Shown: positions 36,660-45,453 of the stretch, one piece after another
Layout of the letters: each line of letters opens with the position of its first letter
How positions within the stretch are numbered: position 1 is the first letter of the stretch
Assembly (NCBI GenBank): GCA_021287065.1
Contig: JAJTBE010000175.1
Span: 1 to 57,375 of the forward strand
Source of the DNA: Bacillota bacterium
Lineage (GTDB): Bacteria > Vulcanimicrobiota > JAJTBE01
Reading direction: 5' to 3'
Length of the DNA stretch: 57,375 bases
Translations under genes and position numbers: made by a program
Notes under the pieces: model-generated
The model's input: only the letters and a program-made list of their open reading frames with translations
Told to the model about the DNA's origin: nothing
Database searches by the model: none

Positions 36660-37211
36660 ATGGCAAGAAGAAGAAAACGAAAGGCGAGTGATTATATGAA
36701 AATTGGCATTATATCCGATACTCATGATAATATCCTTATGATGAAAAAAGCAGTGGAAATATTCAGGGAGAAAAAAATTGAACTGCTTCTGCATGCCGGA
36801 GACCATGTGGCGCCTTTTACCTGTATGGTGTGGGAGGAACTGGGGGTTGAAGTAATTGCTGTTTTTGGCAACAATGACGGCGATCACAGCTTTTTAAGAA
36901 AAAGGTTCAGGAAGATAGGGCGAATCTACGACAGACCCAGAGAAATAATTATTGGCAAACGAAGAATTCTTATGCTTCATGAACCGGACAACCTCAATGA
37001 ATACTCTCAGTCCGGCAAGTATGATCTTGTTATTTTCGGGCACACTCATAAACAGAAAATCTATCTGGAAGACGAAACCCTTGTTATCAATCCCGGTGAA
37101 GGCTGCGGCTGGATTACCGGTAAAGCTACAGCGGTCATTATTGACCTCAAAACTATGGATTATGAAAACCTGTTAATCGGCGAAAGCCCTTTGCCTCCAC
37201 TTGCTTCATGA
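36660..37211 (+). CDS. YfcE/MJ0936-family metallophosphoesterase
   Basis: A calcineurin-like phosphodiesterase of about 171-183 residues. Metal-ligand motifs are ISDTHDN (D, H), LHAGDHV (D), VFGNNDGDH (N, D) and VIFGHTHKQ plus NPGE near the end. The family starts at MKIGIISDTHDN, that is the ATG at 36696; the 12-residue Arg/Lys-rich extension from 36660 may be untranslated. The family cleaves phosphodiesters in vitro; the physiological substrate is unknown. Confidence 0.9.
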   Translation: MARRRKRKASDYMKIGIISDTHDNILMMKKAVEIFREKKIELLLHAGDHVAPFTCMVWEELGVEVIAVFGNNDGDHSFLRKRFRKIGRIYDRPREIIIGKRRILMLHEPDNLNEYSQSGKYDLVIFGHTHKQKIYLEDETLVINPGEGCGWITGKATAVIIDLKTMDYENLLIGESPLPPLAS

Positions 37212-37253
37212 GTGATTTTATGGTATTCTGACAAAAATAAATCTGCGTTTTTT

Positions 37254-37281
37254 TTGACTATTTGTTTAGTTGCAGCATTAT
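37254..37281 (+). promoter_or_regulatory. Candidate promoter of the PEGA-protein gene
   Basis: TTGACT (37254-37259) and CATTAT (37276-37281) are separated by 16 bases and lie 25 bases before the TTG start. The -35 is close to consensus, the -10 is weak. Confidence 0.35.
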
Positions 37282-37306
37282 TCTTTTCCACGAAAAGAGG
37301 GGTAAC

Positions 37307-38692
37307 TTGAATAACAGATTCTATTTAAAAGCATCAATGGTGCTGATTATTTCCCTGTTGTCAGTTTTTAGCTGCTTTGGCAGCGCTTTTGCCGACGACA
37401 GACGCGCTATCCTTGTGGTAGGCGACAAGTCGGATAAAAGTATGACCCAGAAAGAAGAAAACCTGAAGAAATTCCTGCTTCAGTACAGAAAACAATCAGG
37501 CAACGATTCATCTACACTGCCTATTTTTATCTACGATTTCAGTGTGCCTGAAGTTAAGAATTACTGCGAAAAGAAACTCGGCATCCATCAGTCTGATATA
37601 CTTTTCCTCGGAATAGTTCAGGCTCAGGGCAAACTTCCCGAAAAAGTGATCTTCAAAGTAACCAATCCCAAAGATCTTGAAGACAACGCCCGTCTGATGG
37701 TGGAAAAATTCTCTTCAGGCGCCGCAGGCGGATCTCTTGTGGTAAACTCAGTACCCGCAGGGGCAAAAGTCTGGATAGAAAAAACATACAAGGGAAGAAC
37801 ACCGATTACCATAAAAGGCCTTGCCGAAGGGGATTATACCCTTACCCTCGTAAAGTCAGGATATGCACTTACCAAAAAAACAGTCTTTATCGGTGAAAAT
37901 AAGTCCTCAACAGTAAAAGTTGCAATGCCTTCAACCGCCGGCGCCCTTGTTGTTAAATCAACTCCCCCCGGTGCTGAAGTTTATGTTGACGATGCTTTTT
38001 ATGGAAAAACTCCCCTGAACATCCCCAAAGTGGAACCCGGAACAAGGAAAGTTGTTCTTAAAAACGGCTCTCAGAGCTGGACAGGTACTGTAAAGATTTC
38101 CATTGGCAAAACGGTAACTCTGTCGCCCGCGCTTCCCGGCGAAAAGGTAGCTATGGCTAAGAAACCTGAAATAAACGCCAAAAAACCTGCTCCGCCGGTT
38201 AAAAAACCTGTAACGGATAAAAATCCGAAACCGGTAAAAACTCCCACAAAAGCTCCTGCAAAAGGTTCTGATGAGGATTATTCACCGCCGGTCAGCGGAG
38301 GGGATCCCGGATCGGAAATTAACGAAGCATTTATTCCCAAGTCGGAAACCAACTCTGTTTTCCAGATTACAGTTACCAATATTGAAGAAGTAGCTTCAAT
38401 TAAGGATTATTATAAACCAAAGCCCGGATACAAGTTTGCCATTGTATATCTGCAGCAGCAGAATGTATCCAACGAAGTTCAGATTTACACCGGCAAATTT
38501 TCGCTGGTGGATCAGAAAAACTCAAGTTTCGAAGCTCTCGATAAGTTGAGTAATTTCTGGCTGGTTGTACTTCGTCCCGGTGGTGTTAATATGGGATATC
38601 TGGTATTTGAAATACCGGAAGATTCAAAATCCATGGCGCTGGTGCTCCACGGACTTAATATGTCCCCGCTCAGCGTAAGTTTTAACAAGTAA
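37307..38692 (+). CDS. Exported protein with two PEGA domains and a DUF4352-like domain
   Basis: The start is the TTG at 37307 (NNRFYLKASMVLII) behind GAGGGGTAAC; the longer frame from 37262 has no ribosome site. A signal peptide ends near GSAFAD (about residue 30). After a region of about 110 residues without a clear family come two PEGA repeats (SLVVNSVPAGAKVWIEKTYKG and ALVVKSTPPGAEVYVDDAFYG, about 140-280), then a Lys/Pro-rich linker. A C-terminal beta domain follows (about 345-460: KPGYKFAIVYLQQQNVSN, FSLVDQKNSSFEAL, LRPGGVNMGYLVFEIPED), which fits DUF4352. PEGA domains are associated with surface and cell-wall proteins. It probably sits in the periplasm or at the surface. Confidence 0.85.
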   Translation: MNNRFYLKASMVLIISLLSVFSCFGSAFADDRRAILVVGDKSDKSMTQKEENLKKFLLQYRKQSGNDSSTLPIFIYDFSVPEVKNYCEKKLGIHQSDILFLGIVQAQGKLPEKVIFKVTNPKDLEDNARLMVEKFSSGAAGGSLVVNSVPAGAKVWIEKTYKGRTPITIKGLAEGDYTLTLVKSGYALTKKTVFIGENKSSTVKVAMPSTAGALVVKSTPPGAEVYVDDAFYGKTPLNIPKVEPGTRKVVLKNGSQSWTGTVKISIGKTVTLSPALPGEKVAMAKKPEINAKKPAPPVKKPVTDKNPKPVKTPTKAPAKGSDEDYSPPVSGGDPGSEINEAFIPKSETNSVFQITVTNIEEVASIKDYYKPKPGYKFAIVYLQQQNVSNEVQIYTGKFSLVDQKNSSFEALDKLSNFWLVVLRPGGVNMGYLVFEIPEDSKSMALVLHGLNMSPLSVSFNK

Positions 38693-38755
38693 TTCAAAAA
38701 TATTTTACAAATATTTTCGACAGTTTTACTGAAAAGAAATGAGGAGGTATTTCCG

Positions 38756-40171
38756 TTGTTGAAATCCAGAAGAAAATTACTGGTCCTTCTGATGGTGGCG
38801 GCATTTGTTATGGCGTTTACACTCCAGGCATTTGCAGCAGCAAAAGTCGGATTCAGTCAGGACGACATCCGTAAGGAACTTAAGAAAAAGTATGACTATG
38901 ATTACAAGCCGTACATCAAAGGGACAAAGAAACTTGGTTTTGACCCGGACAAACAGCTCTTTCAGAGAATCTATTATACAATCTCTCTGAAATTTGTCAG
39001 ACCTATCACCAATAAAGACCTTATCGACGGTGTTTTCAAAGAAGTTGGCAAGCTTCTCAAACAGGCTAATGTATCAACAACAGCCCTTTCGGAAATTTCG
39101 CACGAAGGCAACCCGATGGATGCAATCGTAAAAGTTTATGGAACAAAAATAAGCCCTAATATCATCCGTTTTGCCTGTATCCGCGGAATGATGGAAGCCC
39201 TTGATGATCCCCATTCAATCCTGATGCTTCCCGACGATTATTCAAAGATGAAAGAAAGCATGTCAGGCGGAAACTTCTCAGGAATCGGCGTTTTCATTAT
39301 GTCAGACCCCGATAATTTCAACTGGCTCACAGTATCCGAACCTATCGAGGGAACACCTGCCTATGATGCAGGCCTCCAGCCCGGAGACATTATCATAGCA
39401 GTAGATGGAAAAACAACAAAAGACGAACCTATTGATCTTACAGTAAGCCGCATCAGAGGACCTGAAGGCACAAAAGTAAAACTTACTGTCAAGAGAAAAG
39501 GCGTTGCTAAGCCCTTTACCGTAGCAATCGTCCGCCGCTTTATACATGTTAGCTCAGTTAAAGCTGATATGCTTAAGGACAAAATCGGTTATATCAAACT
39601 CAGAGTTTATGGCGAAAGCACAGGCGACGAAATGGGCAAGGCTCTTGCCGAACTTCAGGCAAAAGGCGCCAAGGCTATTATCCTTGATGTAAGAAATAAT
39701 TCCGGCGGCCTTATTGATGCAGCACAGGATGTCTGCAGCAAATTCCTCACCTCAAATACTCCCATTGTTTCAGTTGTAAACAGAGCTGACAGCAAGAGAG
39801 TTATGCGCTCAACAGGCGGTTCTTTCACAAATATACCTATGGTGCTTATGGTCAACGAACTTTCGGCATCAGCATCGGAAATTACAGCCGGCGCACTTAA
39901 AGACAATAACAGAGCTACCCTTATCGGTGCAAGAACCTTCGGCAAAGGCTCAGTTCAGGAACTTACACCTATATACGGAAACTCAGGCCAGCCCGCTGCT
40001 CTGAAGCTTACCATTGCACTCTTCTACACACCCAAAGGAACCAAAATCGACGGACAGGGCCTCAACCCCGACATCGCAGTCCCTCAGGATGTAAGAGATG
40101 CCAACATTAAGACTCCTGCAAAGGACAAACAGCTCCAGAAAGCAATCCAGTTTCTTAAAACAAAAATATAA
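38756..40171 (+). CDS. C-terminal processing protease (S41, CtpA type)
   Basis: A 471-residue exported protease with a TTG start preceded by GAGGAGGT. Signal peptide: KSRRKLLVLLMVAAFVMAF to about residue 27 (QAFAAA). A PDZ domain lies at about 160-245 (GIGVFIMSDP to GDIIIAVDGKTTKDEP). The catalytic domain has the carboxylate strand AKAIILDVRNNSGGLIDAA, the nucleophile region NELSASASEITAGALKDN (Ser near 371) and the general base Lys in GARTFGKGSVQE (near 396), all intact. Such proteases trim C-termini of periplasmic proteins. It ends with its own terminator. Confidence 0.95.
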   Translation: MLKSRRKLLVLLMVAAFVMAFTLQAFAAAKVGFSQDDIRKELKKKYDYDYKPYIKGTKKLGFDPDKQLFQRIYYTISLKFVRPITNKDLIDGVFKEVGKLLKQANVSTTALSEISHEGNPMDAIVKVYGTKISPNIIRFACIRGMMEALDDPHSILMLPDDYSKMKESMSGGNFSGIGVFIMSDPDNFNWLTVSEPIEGTPAYDAGLQPGDIIIAVDGKTTKDEPIDLTVSRIRGPEGTKVKLTVKRKGVAKPFTVAIVRRFIHVSSVKADMLKDKIGYIKLRVYGESTGDEMGKALAELQAKGAKAIILDVRNNSGGLIDAAQDVCSKFLTSNTPIVSVVNRADSKRVMRSTGGSFTNIPMVLMVNELSASASEITAGALKDNNRATLIGARTFGKGSVQELTPIYGNSGQPAALKLTIALFYTPKGTKIDGQGLNPDIAVPQDVRDANIKTPAKDKQLQKAIQFLKTKI

Positions 40172-40217
40172 CCTGATGAAAGACTAAAATCCCGAATCAG
40201 GTCGGAATAATAAAAAA

Positions 40218-40253
40218 AGACTGTCTCAGATATATGGGGCAGTCTTTTTTTTA
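40218..40253 (+). terminator. Intrinsic terminator of the S41 protease gene
   Basis: A ten-pair stem (AGACTGTCTC with GGGGCAGTCT, two wobble pairs) with an eight-base loop is followed by a run of eight or more T, 47 bases past the stop. Confidence 0.85.
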
Positions 40254-40399
40254 TCAAAAATTAATTGTTTACAGCAGGTAAATAGTCTGAAAAATCGAAA
40301 ATTCAGTTATAAAGAAAAATAGAAAAAAAAATTGGTTCTCAGGAAACAGCTCACTGATCATTACCTTACCTGATTGTTGCCAACCACAACATAACGGAT

Positions 40400-40411
40400 C
40401 GGATTATCATA
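40400..40411. repeat. Left direct repeat flanking MITE-like element
   Basis: CGGATTATCATA here is repeated exactly at 40717-40728, on the other side of the element. It is probably a target-site duplication; the last A may belong to the element. Confidence 0.7.
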
Positions 40412-40716
40412 ATGCCAATGAATTAGTAAAATTTACTCAACTCTATAGTCCAATAATCGTGTTTTTCAAGGGAGGAGGTTCGGAGGAAGCCTTGCTTTTC
40501 CAAAAAAACGTGGTCTCCTCTGACGGTTCTCAAACCCTGTCCGGTCCAAATCCCCCCGGTCGGTCCCCCAATTCAAAAGTTTTGGGATGCCGGGTGCCTG
40601 CCCGTAGGGTAGGCGCGAGGAAACTTTTTCCAAAAAAGTTTTCTCCGGGAGCTGGGCTAACGATTATAATTCTCGTGATCGACAAGATAAATCCATGCTT
40701 TAATTCATGGGCATTG
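40411..40716. mobile_element. MITE-like intergenic element, solitary full copy (copy A)
   Basis: About 306 bases, related along its length to the cluster at 52937-53958. Its left end AATGCCAATGAATTA and right end TAATTCATGGGCATT form a 15-base terminal inverted repeat with mismatches at two central positions. Inside are a hairpin of the GGAGGA...TCCTC type around a T/A-rich loop, a second hairpin (GCCTGCCC-GTA-GGGTAGGC) and a third of the GGAAACTTTTT...AAAAAGTTTTC type. It has no credible gene; a frame beginning MFFK in it is short and not kept between copies. It lies between the protease terminator and a kinase gene. Confidence 0.75.
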
Positions 40717-40728
40717 CGGATTATCATA
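40717..40728. repeat. Right direct repeat flanking MITE-like element
   Basis: Exact second copy of CGGATTATCATA (see 40400-40411). Removing the element plus one repeat would restore a continuous intergenic sequence. Confidence 0.7.
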
Positions 40729-40777
40729 GTTATATAAATATTTCTATAAAATCAATAAAATCATTTGGGAGAAAATT

Positions 40778-42913
40778 ATGTCAGAAAATACTATTGAGAG
40801 ATACAGAGTTTTACATGTTGATGACAATGTTCAGTTTCTAAAATTGTTTTCCGTGATGTTCAGAAGGTTTTTTGAAATCACATCTGCCTGCGATGCAGAG
40901 CAGGCTCTTGAGATTCTCGGCAGCGACAGCAACTTTCATGCTGTAATCAGTGATTATGATCTGCCCGGTTTGAGCGGTATTGAGCTTCTCAAAAGAGTAA
41001 AATCAGTAAATTCTGATCTGCCGGTTATCTTTTTTACAGGTCAGGGAAACGAAGAAGTAGCAAGAAATGCATTCCTTCTTGGAGTTTCCGACTATATAAC
41101 AAAAGAAATCGGCGGACTTGCACAGGTTGAAAAAATAGTCAACTCCGTAAACAGAGCCGTTGAATCAAACAGAATGAAATATGTTAAGGATGAAGCTCTT
41201 CAGGAAGTTAAAAGACATAAAGACAACCTTGAAGAGGTCGTTAAGGAACGCTCGAAAGAAATTGTGGAACTTAACAGAAAACTTGAAGCAGAAATAGAAG
41301 AAAGAAAGAAAATTGAAGCTGAACTGGTTTCAAAAAACAGAACACTGGAAAACATATTTGAAAAGAATCCCTATCCGATGATGATTGTTGATAAGGAGGG
41401 GCATATTTCAAGGTGGAATGATGCATTATTAGAAAATGCAATAGTTGCTCCGCCTCCTGATTATACTTTCTTTGAAGATCCGGTTCATCTTGCTAACGGG
41501 TATGGTCCTTATATGGAAGATATGAGGCAGGGCAACAGTGTTGTTTTTCCCGAATCCTACTATAATCTTAATGATTTAAACCCAGATTATCCTTCAAAAT
41601 CACAATATAAAAAATCAATTGGTTTCCCTATTTTTGATCAGAATGGTGAAATCGAATGCTATTTCTTCATGCAGGAAGATCTTACCGAACGCAGGCTTGC
41701 CGAGCAGGCGCTGGAAAAGGCTAATGCTGAGCTTCGCCTTATGAATGAAGAACTGGAAATTAAGATAAAAACCCGTATAGCCGGTATCGAAGAATCAAAT
41801 GAAGCATTTCGTCAGGAAATTGAGATGCGCAAGCAGGCTGAAAAGGATCTTCACCGGCAGAAATCCTGGCTTTCCGCTACCCTTGCCGGTATTGGCGATG
41901 GAGTAATTGCCACAGATATTGCAGGAAATGTTGTGTTTCTCAATCCGGAAGCAGAAAAACTAACAGGGTGGACCAGCGGGGAAGCCTACGGCATACCAAT
42001 CAGAACAGTTTTTGAAATTGTAAATGAATTAACGGAAAAAGAAGCGCAGAATCCTGCGATAAAAGCACTCAAAACCGGAGAAAAGAGCCTTCTGGCAAAT
42101 CATACCATCCTTATTTCAAAAGATGGAACCAGATACCCCATAGACGACTGCGCAGCTCCCATTATGGATGAAAACGGCAGGATTGCAGGGGCTGTTCTGG
42201 TTTTCAGGGACATCACCAGAGACAGAGCTGCAAGGGAAGAACTTGTAGCCAAAAATAAGGAGCTGGAAGATTTTGCCTATGTGGTAAGCCACGATCTTAA
42301 AACACCGCTTTTTACCATTTATGGGTTTATAGAAATGATCGAGAAAGATCCGTCGAATTATGGAGAATTTTTCCCGATTATAAAAGGTGAAGTAACAAAG
42401 ATGGAAGCATTTATATCAAATATGCTGAAGCTTTGCAGCACAGGGAAATTCATAAATGAAAAACGTCTTGAAATAATAGAAACCGGGAAGCTGCTCAAAT
42501 CATTATTCGGATTTGTGAAACCTGCCGGGGAAAAAGCCAGCCTTGTTATAAAAGATGGCATTCCAAATCTATATGGAGATATTCAGAGAATCGAGGAAGC
42601 TTTTATGAATATCTTTGTAAACGCAATGAAGAACAAAAATCCGGAAAACCCGGATGTGGTAATTACTGTAGAAGGCAAACGAAATGACGGCAGGGCAGTC
42701 ATCAGTGTAAAGGATAACGGCAAAGGTATAAAGCCTGAGACTATCGGAAAAATTTTTCAACCCGGATTTACAGCAACCGAAGGCGGCACAGGCTTCGGTC
42801 TCCCCATTGTCAAAAAGATAGTCGAAGCCCATGGCGGAAAAATCTCAGCCCATAGCGAAGGGCAGGGGAAAGGTGCGGTTTTTACTCTGGATATGCCTGC
42901 ACACCAGGAATAG
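40778..42913 (+). CDS. Receiver-PAS-PAS sensor histidine kinase
   Basis: A 711-residue cytoplasmic kinase. The receiver domain at about 10-130 has VDDN, VISDYDLPGLSG (phospho-Asp) and ITKEIGG. A coiled coil follows (about 140-190), then PAS (about 195-310, NPYPMMIVDKEGHISRWND), a second coiled coil, PAS (about 365-485, GVIATDIAGNVVFLNPEAEKLTGW), HisKA with DFAYVVSHDLKTPLFTIYGF (about 505), and HATPase with IFVNAMKN, DNGKGIKPE and GGTGFGLPIVKKIVEAHGG. All catalytic boxes look intact. An N-terminal receiver suggests it is driven by another kinase. GGGAGA lies about eight bases before the ATG. Confidence 0.93.
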   Translation: MSENTIERYRVLHVDDNVQFLKLFSVMFRRFFEITSACDAEQALEILGSDSNFHAVISDYDLPGLSGIELLKRVKSVNSDLPVIFFTGQGNEEVARNAFLLGVSDYITKEIGGLAQVEKIVNSVNRAVESNRMKYVKDEALQEVKRHKDNLEEVVKERSKEIVELNRKLEAEIEERKKIEAELVSKNRTLENIFEKNPYPMMIVDKEGHISRWNDALLENAIVAPPPDYTFFEDPVHLANGYGPYMEDMRQGNSVVFPESYYNLNDLNPDYPSKSQYKKSIGFPIFDQNGEIECYFFMQEDLTERRLAEQALEKANAELRLMNEELEIKIKTRIAGIEESNEAFRQEIEMRKQAEKDLHRQKSWLSATLAGIGDGVIATDIAGNVVFLNPEAEKLTGWTSGEAYGIPIRTVFEIVNELTEKEAQNPAIKALKTGEKSLLANHTILISKDGTRYPIDDCAAPIMDENGRIAGAVLVFRDITRDRAAREELVAKNKELEDFAYVVSHDLKTPLFTIYGFIEMIEKDPSNYGEFFPIIKGEVTKMEAFISNMLKLCSTGKFINEKRLEIIETGKLLKSLFGFVKPAGEKASLVIKDGIPNLYGDIQRIEEAFMNIFVNAMKNKNPENPDVVITVEGKRNDGRAVISVKDNGKGIKPETIGKIFQPGFTATEGGTGFGLPIVKKIVEAHGGKISAHSEGQGKGAVFTLDMPAHQE

Positions 42914-42924
42914 GGGAGAGAAGA

Positions 42925-43635
42925 TTAGATAATATCCCCTCTTTTTACTCTTCTGTATTCACCAGGCTTCAGATTTCCGAGGGTTAATTTTCCCATTCTC
43001 ACCCTGATAAGCTGAATTACTTCAAGCCCCGCCATATCACACATTCTTCTTATCTGGCGTTTTTTTCCCTGAGTCAGAATCATCTTCAGGGTCAGTTTGC
43101 CGCCCTCAAATTTTGCTGATGTTATATCTTTCACTCTCGCAAGACTTCCATCCATCATATAGCCTTTGCACATTTTTTTCCTGATTTCCTCTACATCGTT
43201 GACGGTAAGTTTTGCATCTGTCTTAATTCTTACAAGATATTCCTTTTCGTGGGCATAAGAAGGATGAGTGAGTGTCTGTGTAAGCTCTCCGTCATTTGTA
43301 AGAAGCAGGAGTCCCTCAGAATCCTTGTCGAGTCTGCCGACCGGCACAACAGAAGGTTTGGGAGGCAGCAGTGATGTTACAATCTTTTCAGCGTGAGCGT
43401 CTTCTTTGGATGTAATATATCCTTTGGGTTTGTAGAGAGCATAATAAGTAAACGAGTGGGGAGGACGAATATTCTTTCCTTCTACCTGAACCGAGTCGTT
43501 GTCTTCATCTATTGTGGTTCCCAATATGGTAACAATTTTTCCGTTTACCCTTACCTTGCCCTGTGTAATCATTTCTTCAGCTTTGCGTCTTGAGGCAACT
43601 CCGCATCTTGCTATATATTTCTGTAGTCTTTCCAT
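42925..43635 (-). CDS. RsuA/RluB-family pseudouridine synthase
   Basis: A 236-residue protein with an N-terminal S4 RNA-binding domain (RLQKYIARCGVASRRKAEEMI, about 3-23) and a catalytic domain carrying VGRLDKDSEGLLLLTNDGEL (catalytic Asp near residue 102) and RQIRRMCDMAGLEVIQLIRVRMG. It converts uridine to pseudouridine in rRNA; whether 16S (RsuA) or 23S (RluB/E/F) cannot be decided here, though RluB is the commoner form with this N-terminus. It is convergent with the kinase gene, 11 bases apart. Confidence 0.93.
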   Translation of the reverse strand: MERLQKYIARCGVASRRKAEEMITQGKVRVNGKIVTILGTTIDEDNDSVQVEGKNIRPPHSFTYYALYKPKGYITSKEDAHAEKIVTSLLPPKPSVVPVGRLDKDSEGLLLLTNDGELTQTLTHPSYAHEKEYLVRIKTDAKLTVNDVEEIRKKMCKGYMMDGSLARVKDITSAKFEGGKLTLKMILTQGKKRQIRRMCDMAGLEVIQLIRVRMGKLTLGNLKPGEYRRVKRGDII

Positions 43636-43780
43636 TTTTCATTCTCCTGCCTTTGTTCATCCCAATTATAATACCATTTTTCAATCATTTTTACTTTATT
43701 TTAATGGAATTTTCCCAAATTTGAATTTTCCGGACCTGATTAATTTGTACGCAAATGATTTGTATAAAAATTAACCAACT

Positions 43781-43808
43781 AAAAAGAGAACCGGTTTCCC
43801 GATTCTCT
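43781..43808 (-). terminator. Intrinsic terminator of the dnaK operon
   Basis: On the minus strand AGAGAATCGG, a GAAA loop and CCGGTTCTCT form a ten-pair stem (one wobble), followed by five T. It lies just past the hspR stop and separates the operon from the pseudouridine synthase gene. Confidence 0.8.
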
Positions 43809-43825
43809 TGTTTTTCAGTCAATTT

Positions 43826-44221
43826 TCAGATTTTATCTTCCGGCGGTTTACTGCTGCCGCCCATACCCAGCTTTTTCATTTCTTCAAATACCTGACTCTG
43901 CAGATTCTGCATATTGTCAAGCATCTGCTGCTGGGTTTCACCGGTTGCCTGCATCATCATTCTTTCCATCTCATCGATTCGTTCCAGAAGTTTCATAATA
44001 ATTTCGACACCGGCGAGATTAACGCCCATACTTGTATAAGTGTGAATCCTCTTAACCTTGTTAACATCCTTCTGTGAGAACAATCTCATCTTTCCGTCGG
44101 TTCTGGATGGAGCAATCAAGCCCATCCTTTCGTAGTTTCTGATTGTCTGAGGATGGAGATTCAGCATCTGGGAGACTACACTTATATGAAAAAAGGGCAT
44201 CGATTCCATATCTCCGTTCAC
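43826..44221 (-). CDS. hspR: HspR-type MerR-family heat-shock repressor
   Basis: A 131-residue MerR-type regulator with a GTG start behind GGGAGGTG. The N-terminal winged helix is PFFHISVVSQMLNLHPQTIRNYERMGLIAP-SRTDGKMRLFSQKDV, followed by a coiled dimerisation helix and a Gln/Met-rich tail. It lacks the metal-binding cysteines of metal-sensing MerR proteins, and its position as last gene of the dnaK operon fits HspR, which represses the operon with DnaK as corepressor. I looked for an HspR site of the CTTGAGT-N7-ACTCAAG kind before grpE and did not find one, so the operator may differ. Confidence 0.88.
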   Translation of the reverse strand: MNGDMESMPFFHISVVSQMLNLHPQTIRNYERMGLIAPSRTDGKMRLFSQKDVNKVKRIHTYTSMGVNLAGVEIIMKLLERIDEMERMMMQATGETQQQMLDNMQNLQSQVFEEMKKLGMGGSSKPPEDKI

Positions 44222-44241
44222 TACACTTCACCTCCCAAATT

Positions 44242-45369
44242 CTAAATCAGCATTTTGTTTCTCGGATTTTCATGGCTGAACTTCTGAAGCTGTTCAAAAA
44301 TCCGTTTTTCGTCTTCACTTATATTATCGGGTATCATCACCCTGGTTTTTACATAGAAATCGCCGTTTCCACTCTTGTTGTTAAGAGAGGGGAAGCCTTG
44401 CTCCCTGAGGCGGAATACTTTACCTGTCTGGGTTCCCGGAGGTATCTTCATCGATACCTTTCCTCTTAAAGTCGGAACATCTATTTCTGCTCCAAGTACC
44501 GCTTCCGTAACTGTAACCGGCACATCACAGTAGAGATCTCCGTCTTTAAGTTCGTAATAAGGGTGGGATTTCAGCTTTACCACCAGATAAAGATCCCCTG
44601 CGGGACCTCCGGCGGAATTAACTGCTCCTTCGCCTTTCATCCTTACCTTAAATCCGTCCTTTACTCCCGGAGGAATGTCCACTTCTATTCTGCGGGGTTT
44701 AGCAACAAGGCCTTTGCCTCCGCACATCTGGCACATTGCTCCGCCATAAACTCCCCGGCCTCCGCAGGCATTGCAGGGAACTTCCCTCGTAAACTCAAGG
44801 ATCCGTTTGACACCTGCGGCAGCTTCATTTATGGTAAGCTCCACCGGGTGTTCGATATCAGAACCTTTTGCCGGCGGTTCGTTAAAGCCGCCTCCGAAGT
44901 CATAGGTATAATTTCCCGGGTCAGAATGAGCAGATCTTCTTTTTCTGCCTGATGAGCCAAAACCTGCTCCGCCCATCTGGCCTGAAAACATGGAATTGAA
45001 GAAGTCGGAAAAACCTCCGGCTCCGCCTTTGCCGCCGCCTCCGAACATCGAGCTTATATCCCCGAAGTCGAAGTTGTAAGTCTGTCCGCCGCCCTGACCC
45101 CCTCCGGGCCAGCCTTTGAAACCTGAAGAACCGGCACTGCCTGCCTGCTCGAAATACTGTCCGAATTGATCGTATTTTTCCCGTTTTTCCTTATCACCCA
45201 GCACTTCATAGGCTTCGTTTATTTCCTTGAACTTAGCCTCCGACTCGGGGTTTCCGGGGTTTACATCGGGATGATACTGCCGGGCAAGCCTGCGGTATGC
45301 CTTTTTGATTTCTTTCTCATTGGCGCCTTTTTCAACGCCGAGTATTTTATAATAATCTTTGTAGTCCAT
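44242..45369 (-). CDS. dnaJ: DnaJ co-chaperone with a two-motif zinc region
   Basis: The start is the ATG at 45369 ([15 protein letters not shown]); the frame extends 20 codons upstream through a hairpin and is not coding there. Residues 1-70 are the J domain with HPD ([10 protein letters not shown]). A long Gly/Phe/Ser-rich segment follows (about 75-165). The zinc region has only two CxxCxG motifs (CNACGGRG and CQMCGGKG, about 195-220), whereas standard DnaJ has four. The C-terminal substrate-binding domains are complete ([48 protein letters not shown]). It delivers substrates to DnaK and stimulates its ATPase. With one zinc site at most, it is intermediate between DnaJ and CbpA types. Confidence 0.93.
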   Translation of the reverse strand: MDYKDYYKILGVEKGANEKEIKKAYRRLARQYHPDVNPGNPESEAKFKEINEAYEVLGDKEKREKYDQFGQYFEQAGSAGSSGFKGWPGGGQGGGQTYNFDFGDISSMFGGGGKGGAGGFSDFFNSMFSGQMGGAGFGSSGRKRRSAHSDPGNYTYDFGGGFNEPPAKGSDIEHPVELTINEAAAGVKRILEFTREVPCNACGGRGVYGGAMCQMCGGKGLVAKPRRIEVDIPPGVKDGFKVRMKGEGAVNSAGGPAGDLYLVVKLKSHPYYELKDGDLYCDVPVTVTEAVLGAEIDVPTLRGKVSMKIPPGTQTGKVFRLREQGFPSLNNKSGNGDFYVKTRVMIPDNISEDEKRIFEQLQKFSHENPRNKMLI

Positions 45370-45405
45370 AATGCGCCTCTCTTTCGGCGGCGAAGAAGTT
45401 GTTGG

Positions 45406-45431
45406 GGATGATCCCCCGAAGGGGATCATCC
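45406..45431 (-). promoter_or_regulatory. Very stable UUCG hairpin between hsp20 and dnaJ
   Basis: In the transcribed strand GGATGATCCCC, loop TTCG, and GGGGATCATCC form a perfect 11-pair stem capped by a UUCG tetraloop. No T run follows, so it is not a standard terminator. It could protect or process the mRNA and set dnaJ-hspR levels apart from dnaK-hsp20. Confidence 0.75.
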
Positions 45432-45453
45432 TTATCAGTTATCTTTACGGTGA

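Noticed and set aside
40459-40737. Short frames beginning MFFK in the repeat element (also 53119-53319 and 53410-53613)
   Set aside because: They share their start only because the DNA is repeated. The frames diverge at indels, and the conserved feature is hairpin pairing, not protein sequence.
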